Part shown: positions 56,006-64,000 of the stretch, piece by piece
Numbering within the stretch: the stretch's first letter is position 1
Layout of the letters: each line of letters starts with the position of its first letter
Source: Eonycteris spelaea
Lineage: Eukaryota > Chordata > Mammalia > Chiroptera > Pteropodidae
NCBI GenBank assembly: GCA_003508835.1
Contig: PUFA01000210.1
Location: 2,112,501 to 2,176,500, forward strand
Direction of reading: 5' to 3'
DNA length: 64,000 bases
Notes under the pieces: model-generated
What the model saw: only the letters and a program-made list of their open reading frames with translations
Told to the model about the DNA's origin: nothing
Database searches by the model: none
Translations under genes and position numbers: made by a program

Positions 56006-58344
56006 AGTAAGAATCTCCAAATTTTTTTTTTTCAAAGGGACATGGATCTCCAAATGATATTTGTAAGCCGTTATAGGGTACTTAACCACCTTATGTTTTA
56101 TTAACACAGGGGACATGCCAGGCCCTGAGAAGAGAACTGGGAAGATGTTAGCTTCTCAGAATGCTCAGAAGGCTTCTGAGTTGGCCTTGCCTAGGTGTAA
56201 GACAAGTCCCTGGGCAAGTCATACTGTTAACCAAGCTATGCAGGGAAGAACGTGAAGTGCCAATGTGTCTGAGTGGCATGTGAGAGCCTGCAGCCGGAAA
56301 TGAGGAGTTCCAGGCTGATAAGCTGCTGTGGCCGGCCCTGCTGATTCTGTCCTATCCAATATCTTCCTGCATATGCAGACACCACAGGACTGTTCATATT
56401 TGCAAATAAATAGCCTAATGCTATTTAGCCATTCCTGCTTGCTTGTGCAATTGTCTCCTTCCAAACAGCAAATAGCTCCAACAGGGCAGGAAAGGCAGCA
56501 TCTCTGCCTCAGATCCCCCTCTGATCTAGAGAAATGGTGCCTGTGAATTTACTTGCACCCGCAGACTCTGCTTTGGCAAGTTGACCATTATGTAGATTTT
56601 TCTAAGATCAGTGCTTGTCTCTCTGGTTTACTAACCTACAGACAGAATTTGAATACATATATTCTTGATATTTAACTGTAAATTGGAGAAAACGGAATTC
56701 TAAAAAAACAAGTTTAGGTCACAGAGGGAAGTCCACTGAGTAAGGCACACATTTTCTACATGCCTGATCCACCCCTTCTCCATACCCCACCCTGCCTATC
56801 TTTGCTTTTAGTAGGTGAGGATTATCCATCTTTCCTGGGGTCCATATGTGCTTTCATCCCAGTGGTTTTTAAAGATGTATGACAGTGGGAAGAGATTATG
56901 CTTCTAGTCCCCAGCCCAATGGTAGTGCTCCTTAAATGTGAAATGTTATCAGAGGCAAAAATAACAATAATGATTGTGTGATGATGGTGGTGGTGATAAT
57001 GAAGATGATGATAACGGATCCCTTGGACCTTTGTTACAAAACCCTTGCCATTATTATTACTGCATTTGCCACCGCACAAAAACGATTTCCAGTGCTGTAG
57101 CCTGCGAAAGATCTCCATTCTGTGCTGCTTTGAGGAGCCAGAGAGAAACCTAAGAAAAGATGTTGAAAGGAAATACCTCCATGTGGTCCCCCATCACAAC
57201 GCAGAACCGCAGAGCTCTCAAAGGCACTCATCTCAGCAGATTTCCAGTCATCACGTCTCCATAGCCACTGATGTGCTTGGTCATTTGGGGCACTCTTAAG
57301 ACTGCAGGGCAGAAGTAAAGGAAGGACCAAGGGAAATGACCAAACTCAGGAAGAGCTGGAGATTCTGTACTCTAGATTGAGGCCTAATGATAGCTGTGGA
57401 GTTTTCAACAATAATCACATCCTCTCTGCCCATCTTGTTCAGTCTGGATACTCTAAGTTATACTATGATAACTAGCAACTCCCTGAGTCACACTCATGCT
57501 GCATGTCCCTTGTGTGTCATCAAGGAGCTCTGCTCCATTTTATCCACTTCTGCCATCTGGAGCATTTCTAGAGGTAAGAGTAGGGAGCTGAGAAGGTGTT
57601 AAGAATTGCACACTGGCTCATAAATGCTTTTTATCTGGAATGGACACACATCACTTCTGCATGCATATTATTGGCCGAGCAAGTTACCTGGCGGCACCGG
57701 TCCTCATACAGTGGAAAGGCACTGTCCTTTGGTGTGGCCAGAAGGGAAGAAGAACTGTGACACACATTAGTATTGCCTGCTCACTTCCTTGCTCTGTGTG
57801 TCTGAAGCAGGTAAACTGATAGGCCAGCTGAGGGGGTCTGGTACCACACTTCAAGCTTCAAGGCCTCTGACAGGTTGACTCAGCACCATCTCAATACCCT
57901 TGTGTTTTGCCTCCTTTTCTACAGAGGCTGAAAAATGGAACACTTGACTTTTCAGCCTCTCTTCTACCCCTGGATGGCCAAGTAGGTTCTGGGGCAGAAA
58001 GATGTAGGTGGAAATCTTCTAGCAGAGCATCTCTTTCCTAAAAAAAAGACAAAAAAATCAGGGAGAGAAGTTTCCTTGCTTGTTCTCTTGTTCTTGTATA
58101 GAAGTGGAACATGAATGCCACATCTGAAAGACAACAGCCATCTGGGTGACCATCAGGTGGCAAGATGAGAAAAAGCCCCAAAGAACAGCAGATATGCTGA
58201 TCTTGGTGACTACAAAGTGCTGAACCAATGTCAACAGCCACTTATTTCTAGATTTCTCACGATATAACACAAAGAAACCCATTTGTTCTGCTACTTGCAG
58301 CAGAAAGCATTTTTTAAACTGTTACAGAGTCAGCAGGGAATGAA
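56006..58344. other. Single-copy stretch
   Basis: No named repeat over 2.3 kb. An ATG/GTG-rich patch lies at 56960-57015. Overlapping frames at 56822-57330 on both strands have no domain I recognise. Confidence 0.45.
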
Positions 58345-58458
58345 TGTTTGAGATTACAAGTACCGCCATTTAACTGATAAAGAAACCAGATAAGAGACCC
58401 AAAGAAGTTAAATAAACTTGAATACCCAAGGCTCACAGCAAAATTAGCAGAGAATGTT
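58345..58458 (-). mobile_element. MIR SINE fragment, antisense
   Basis: 'agtaccgccatttaactgataaagaaaccag', 'agaagttaaataaacttgaatacccaaggctcaca' and 'aaattagcagag'. Confidence 0.6.
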
Positions 58459-58779
58459 GGCCTAGGGATTAGAAATTTTGGTAATTATTACTTCGATAGC
58501 ACTTGCTTCACATTTTTAATTCTCGTCCAAACCAACTCTGCCATAAACAGCAGACATCTCTCTTTATAGCTCATGTAAGTTTTGCATTTTTCCTTCCTAA
58601 CCCTCATCTCCTCAGCCCATCATAAACCCTCTCCTCCACTTTGTGAACCTTAACCAATCTGAGTTAAAAATGCATCTACAGAAGAAATTCCTTTCTTCCC
58701 AGTCAGAAGAGAAGCCAAGTATGGGTCACATTTTTATCAGGCAAATGTAATTTAGCTGAAACGGGAGATGTGTCACAAT

Positions 58780-59330
58780 GCTCTGAGAAGTTTTCCACTT
58801 TCAAATTACAATACGCATGTCAAGGGCAAGAAGAAAAGGCCACTGAAGTCGGTATGCTGAGGTGTAGCTCATGCCACAGCAGCATACACACTATAGCAGA
58901 GAATCATAATTGATTTCTAATGGCAAAGAACATTTAACGTGGCCCGTGTGCAGAGAGGGAACATCAAGTAAGGATGAGAAAGAAGCAAAGCTTCAGCTCC
59001 CACTTAAAAACTTTCGCAGGTGTCTAAATTAATTTGGTCCTATTCTCACTAACAGGGAACAGTATCTATTTCACTTGCAGCCCAAAGTGAGCGTTTTGCT
59101 TAACCTCTTGGGGGATAGGCTATAGCTGCACGTAGACACTTTGTTAAGAAGGGCAACGGTTATCCAATTATCCCTCTAATTGCTCTAACAAGGAATGAAT
59201 TAGGACTTTCATCACAGGCCTCTAGTATCAGTTTGGAGTCAGCCATGGGCGGTGAAGCTGGTTATTAAACAAAACTACAGTGTTAACTCCTAATAATTAC
59301 AGAGTGAGGGCAAATTAAGCAGAAGACAAA
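58780..59330. promoter_or_regulatory. Repeat-free block, possible conserved element
   Basis: About 550 bp without repeats, long frames or low complexity. It has scattered TAAT/ATTA words (58904-58912, 59026-59032, 59165-59183) and several surviving CpGs. The look is of constrained non-coding DNA, but this is a guess from composition. Confidence 0.2.
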
Positions 59331-61059
59331 TATGCCATACTGGCGACACTGGAGAATATGTTCTCTTGACTTTATGTTCTAAAGTGATGCTATTATTAGT
59401 GCCGTCGAAGTTCATTTCTGAGGCAAACACAGGGAAATAAATGTTCACTTGGCTTTTTGTGCAGTTAAAAAGAAACTGTCTGACAAGGGAACATGGTTTA
59501 CTGTTTAAATATCCACTTAGGTTAGGCTTCACTTGGATAAACATTAATTATTCCTATACCCTTGCATTGGGAGAACTTACAGAAAAGCCTGAGTGACACC
59601 ATGCTCCCCAGATAACCATTCCTGCCTGAGAAGGACTGTGGCTACCACTGATGTTGTTGCTTTTGCTCAAATGTCACTGTACTTTATTTAAGGAAGCATA
59701 CAAGAACACACTTCTTTTCTACCCAGCCTGTCTCCAGCCACAGTGACCACCTCATCACTAACTCCCTTTCTCAAGTGTAAATAAGAGCAGACATGCTGAC
59801 TCTGGTAAGAAAGGGCAATTGAAATGCAATTTGAGTTAAATAAACTGATCAAATATCATGAGAGTGGAGGAGGGGAGAGAAAACCATTCTCACATCTTGT
59901 CAAAACCTCACAAGTCCATTCTGGTAGAACTTCATTAGTTTGCACTAAGGGCTGGGATCGACTTGACTAATTACTGAGTGGTGAGCAGCGTGGGTTAGTG
60001 TTTGGGAGCAAACACAACTTAGAAAGCTGGGATCATGGATCAAACAAATGGACTTTATTGTGCAATCAAAAACCTACTTGAGCATTGACTGGAATGAAAT
60101 CCAATAGCAGGATAAGTGCTTTAATAGTAACACTTTCCAGAGTGTGGTTTGGTGACAAGCACAATGCCTTTGGGATCTAGCATCTCCACATGCTAGACTT
60201 CGCCCAGCCATTGAATCTCTGTTGACTTTCCAAAGCCAACTAGTCTCCTTTGGGCCCCTCTTTTTTATTCTTTGAGGAAGAGCAGATGTGTGTGAACCTT
60301 CTTTCCATACTATGTTACAGTCTTCATGAATGAATATAGACAGAACACCTTGAACTTGACTAAGACAGGTGTATGCAAGAGGCTCTTCTCTAGGGAATCT
60401 GTTTCCTTTCTCTCTTTTTATTCCTTGGAGTCCTGGAGAAATCAGGATTATAGTTGTTGGTCTGTTTTAGGCATACCTGCTGGTCCTTTACCACCTGAAC
60501 CCATAATCGGGTATTTGGACACAGCAGCGAGCTTGCCACAGAGGTGGTTATGACATGGCCAGTAGAGGATTATCACTCCAGGTGAGAAAAAACAGCGGGA
60601 GCAGATGAAAATCTTAAGTAGCACAGATCTTATTTTCATTTCCAGAACTCTAGTAATAAAGGCCAGTAGCAATACCCTCACTAGTAATGATATCTTGAAT
60701 TATTTTTCCCCAAAACTTTTCAACCATCATTTAGCAATGGCTATCTGCTTTCTCCTCCCACCCCTTTTACCCATTTGTGCATATAAATGGGGCTAGGATG
60801 TCACCAAGAGCTAGACAGTGTTACACACAAAACCTCACATTCTTGACCTTAATTGTTTGCTTGTGTGTCAAGCTCTCAAATAACTTCCAGAATTATGCTG
60901 AGCCAAGTATAGGCATTGGGTGGCATGCTTAAGCTTCTTGAGAGTAGGTGTGACAGCTACTGGACTTTCTAGATACTCAGTCAAACATCATGAGAAGCTA
61001 GTAGAGTGTGGGGGTGAGGTAAATCAGATGGAATTATGCACATGAATTTGCAGTGCAGA
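59331..61059. other. Single-copy stretch
   Basis: No named repeat or exon recognised. Confidence 0.45.
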
Positions 61060-61400
61060 GTATACTTCCTTTCTCTACTGACTTTGGGTTCAGCCAAGAG
61101 ACATATTTTGACTAATGACATGGGATCGAATATGATGGATATGATGGAGGTTTTAAACATGCATGTAATACTTAACTGGACCTCTTGCTCCCCTGCTACT
61201 CACCAAAATTTTTCCCAGGTAGCTGCTGCTTCTTCAGCCCAGGTCCCAGATAGGGAAACTGGAGGAACAGACCTGAACTCGGCATCTGGAAGAGTTGTCC
61301 CAGCTGATTGCCAGACTCACAAACAAGGAGAACCAGTTTTAGTTGTAAGCCAGTGAAACTTTGGACATACATCATTACATCATTAGCACTGCAAACTAAT
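61060..61400 (+). repeat. Old LTR-like repeat, family not assigned
   Basis: 'ctgactttgggttcagccaagagacatattttgactaatgacatggg', 'cctcttgctcccctgctac' and 'agttgtcccagctgattgccagactcaca', followed by 'gttgtaagccagtgaaactttgg', match the layout of a common ancient mammalian LTR-like repeat. The 106-codon frame at 61036-61356 lies in it. Confidence 0.45.
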
Positions 61401-61439
61401 ACCCCCAGCTAATAGAGGAGGATACCAAAATAAATAATA

Positions 61440-61722
61440 TATATAAACTTCGATCTCAAGGAGCTTGCAGATGAGCTAGGAAAACAAAGCAAATGCATTT
61501 AATAGCAAAAATATGAGATAAAACATGCTAAGTGCCCAGAGAGGCAATACTTCTGGAAGTGTGGGAAGGGCAGGGGGAGGGAAGAAGTGTGGCATTTGAG
61601 CTGGATCATGAGGCATGTAAGGGTGAGAACTTATGGAAAGACAAGGAATGGCATTCCAGGCAGAGGGAATGACATGAATTTAGGGAGAGACACAGGAGTG
61701 AGAAATACCTAAGAAAGGTTGT
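61440..61722 (-). mobile_element. L2-type LINE relic, antisense
   Basis: 'tctcaaggagcttgcagatgagctaggaaaacaaagc', 'gcatttgagctggatcatgaggcatgtaagg' and 'ggaatggcattccaggcagagggaatgacatgaa'. Confidence 0.65.
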
Positions 61723-61949
61723 GACTACCAGTTCCATTTTGGCAAAAAGAAAATGGTCAATCTAATTCTTTTTTTTACATAAATGCCTGCCTTCTTTGCC
61801 ATTCAAATTTCCTAAATATCTTTCAAGTTCAAGCTCGAATCTTATTGAAATGGAGAAGTGGGACAGACACAGAACACTTTAGAAGCCTAAATCGTTATAT
61901 CTTTAAAGAAAAGTACGTTTTTCTCTTCCACTTTGTTTAGGATATGGAA
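61723..61949. other. Single-copy DNA
   Basis: Nothing recognised. Confidence 0.5.
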
Positions 61950-62330
61950 TATAAAATTCATCTCAGAAAGCCCCAGAGATGACTTTATCGACCGTCTTTT
62001 AAATAGAATTAAAATTGACTCAAGACATATCTGCGAATCTATTGAATTACAAAGTCCAAATTGAGCTGCAGCTGGTCTTGCAGGAGGAAATTAAACAGAT
62101 GAGGAGGGAAATCGAGTGGACAGCCTGCCACGAGATGCTGAGGGGATGGGAGAACAAGTTGCGTCAGCTGTGAAACTTGTAGCATCCTGGGAGACTTCAG
62201 CTGAGTTGCTGAACTGATGGGGCCAGGTCATTCACCTTCATTAATTTGAAGAAACACAGCATTCATCACTTTGGATTCTTCCCCTCCAATTTTAGAAAGA
62301 TGTGATTGAGTTTAGAAAGGAAATCTCCCT
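61950..62330. promoter_or_regulatory. Repeat-free block, possible conserved element
   Basis: A compact, unbiased ~380-bp block with retained CpGs (61988-61995, 62031, 62113, 62131, 62160) and TTAATT/ATTA words, bounded by ordinary AT-rich DNA. No coding frame. Function not shown. Confidence 0.2.
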
Positions 62331-63004
62331 AATAGTCTTCTTTTGTAGCTTTTGCGTACTTTCCAAGTTCAGTCTCCCATGACAGGACTAGAGATACAAA
62401 GTAAGCAAGATGTTGCTGTCATTACTAATTTATATTCTTCTTTCAAGCATTGTCTCTTCTTATCCCTCTCTCACTTTCCACCAACAAATGTTTTTTGAAC
62501 TCCTACTCAGTGCTGGGCACTCTTCTCGGCTTTGGGAATGTTGGTCATGGCCTTCTCTGGGAATGGCTCAGCCTCCTAGGCTTGCATGCCATGCATTTTG
62601 CATCAGGTAGGTGATAAATTTAACCTCCTTGAAATGAGTCCATCCAGTCCCTTCTACTAATTGATGACACAATGGAGAGTAACAAACCTTCCCCAAATAC
62701 CCTTTGCTCTGAGAATGGTGGCTCTGCCCTGAGATAACATGAAACTTCTACCTTACCATTTATTGACATGAAGAAAACACTCAACTTCCTCACTATAGCT
62801 ATTATTATTACTGTTGGATATAATACTATTGCTCATGGTAATCAAAGACTGAGATTGGGGTTGCAGGATGTGATGAGCAGTGTTTACCTGTGGAAAAGCA
62901 ACTGCATATTTTCTGGGTTTCCTATTTGTGGAGAGAAGATATGCTTTGCCAAGGTGGCTCAGTTTAAGCACTCCCAACGCTGTAACACAACATCCACAGA
63001 TTAT
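62331..63004. other. Single-copy DNA
   Basis: Short overlapping frames at 62753-63022 on both strands have no domain I recognise. Confidence 0.5.
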
Positions 63005-63312
63005 TCTTTTTAATTTGTTCATTTAATGCAACAAATATGCATAGAATGCTTGTCATGGGTCAGGCACTGTTCCAGGCATTAGGCACAAAATAGTAAATAA
63101 ATATGTGATGATTCCTTGCCTTCATGAAGCTCACAGCAGCAAGTGACAGATATCAAACAAGCTATTGCACAATAACTCATCAATTACAACTGTGACAAGT
63201 GCTATGGAGTTCTAATTTATAGGACAAAAGGGTAGTGCCTACCCCTTTTCTTTTTGATTCCAAGAGGAACCCTACCAGAGTGACTGGGTAAGGTTTCCCA
63301 TGAGGAGAATAT
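63005..63312 (-). mobile_element. L2-type LINE 3' end, antisense
   Basis: 'gttcatttaatgcaacaaatatgcatagaatgcttgtcatgggtcaggcactgttccaggcattaggca', 'ccttgccttcatgaagctcacag', 'acaagtgctatggag' and 'gactgggtaaggtttcccatgagg'. The best-preserved L2 end in the window. Confidence 0.75.
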
Positions 63313-63407
63313 TGTTGGCATGGCACTTCTTCCGAAGAGTTTCTAACTGTTCTCAGTCTTTTTAGTTTTTTTGATTAAGTAGGGTTTATAAGAGAGATGT
63401 ATTTTGG

Positions 63408-63514
63408 GGAGACCAGATGTCCTGGTTTGACCAGGTCTGAGAAGTTTCCCAGGACATGGGGCTTTGAGTGCAAAAACTGGGACAGTCCTGGGTATATTGA
63501 GACAGTTGGTCTCC
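63408..63514. mobile_element. Small hAT-like element
   Basis: About 107 bp with imperfect terminal inverted repeats: GGGAGACCAGATGTCC at the left and, reversed, GGGAGACCAACTGTCT at the right. Internal 'tcctggtttgaccaggtctga' and 'caaaaactgggacagtcctggg' recall an old non-autonomous DNA element with 'cccgggacagtcccgg' wording. No clear 8-bp duplication. Confidence 0.5.
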
Positions 63515-64000
63515 CTTGTGTGTCTATGTATTCATGTGCATACACACTCATGCATGCACATATATGCGTGTGTGTATGTGGTCATGCATAAATTTGTCTC
63601 AGTAGCTCCCCTATCTAAAAAATAAAAGATGGGCAAACTGGACTTGCTTTCAACCACAAATGTTTGTATTCCTCTGTGAGCACTTGAAGATGGAGCGTAG
63701 GAGTCAGTGAGAGCAACTCTCTAGCTTTTGGTGTATGCAGGTTGGGAGTTTAGTGTGGTCTGCATTCACATGGGTGAGTGTGGTACCCAGTCATGTGACA
63801 CAAAACACAATTCTTCCCCATCATCTTCTATGAATTGCAATTGAATTTAATTTCTATGGGAGCTTTGAGCCTGATGCTAAACAGCTTAGCCCTCTTTGTG
63901 CCACACTAATCTACTGTACTCAATTGCGAATGGGCTGCTGTTAGCCTTGTTGTGAAAGCAGGGAAATCTGTGTAATTGCTTAGTAATTTTAAAAAAACTT
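63515..64000. other. Single-copy DNA with an alternating CA/TG patch
   Basis: A mixed CATG/CACA/TGTG tract at about 63534-63590. Nothing else recognised. Confidence 0.5.

Overview
The window looks like placental-mammal nuclear DNA from a gene desert or a very large intron. I recognise no protein-coding exon, CpG-island promoter, tRNA gene or snRNA gene. All open frames are short, and most overlap microsatellites or repeats. What the sequence does hold is a dense layer of old interspersed repeats (MIR, L2, L1M, MER5, Tigger and hAT elements), many microsatellites, and single-copy stretches, some of which look like constrained non-coding DNA.

Organism: MIR, L2 and MER5 copies point to a placental mammal. 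I see no Alu (primate), no B1/B2/ID (rodent) and no obvious carnivore, ruminant, pig or horse SINE. A full-length 5S rRNA-derived retroposon at 45.4 kb, and an L1 whose 3' UTR resembles bat/laurasiatherian L1, make a bat possible. Fruit bats are the obvious candidate because 5S-derived SINEs of the MEG type are described there. This is an inference from one copy plus memory of families.

Layout. 0-9 kb: an unassigned old repeat, an L1M 3' end (1.1-1.6 kb), L2/MIR fragments, (CTTC)n and (TG)n arrays, and a CpG-retaining single-copy block at 8.5-8.9 kb. 9-18 kb: MIR, L1M 3' ends, MER5 and a long L2-type relic at 15.4-16.6 kb. 18.3-22.9 kb: a 5'-truncated, inactivated L1 on the minus strand, with recognisable ORF1 and ORF2 remnants, probable target-site duplications and a 158-bp CTC/TTC array inside ORF2. 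23-37 kb: single-copy DNA with MIR/L2 and a homeodomain-motif-rich block at 25.0-25.2 kb. 37.4-38.2 kb: a (TA)n tract with a perfect 32-bp palindrome, then a 253-bp GC-rich, CpG-rich insertion I cannot assign, which has a probable A-rich tail and is the best candidate for something undescribed. 38-48 kb: microsatellites, an old repeat, AT-rich single-copy DNA and the 5S-derived element. 48-55 kb: a hAT (MER1-like) copy with a perfect 8-bp target duplication and two Tigger-type elements. 55-64 kb: an L1M 3' UTR, L2 relics, single-copy blocks and a small hAT-like element.

No set of genes here works together. The biology on view is transposon history plus possible distal regulatory DNA. Repeat family names come from recalled consensus sequences, not from a search.
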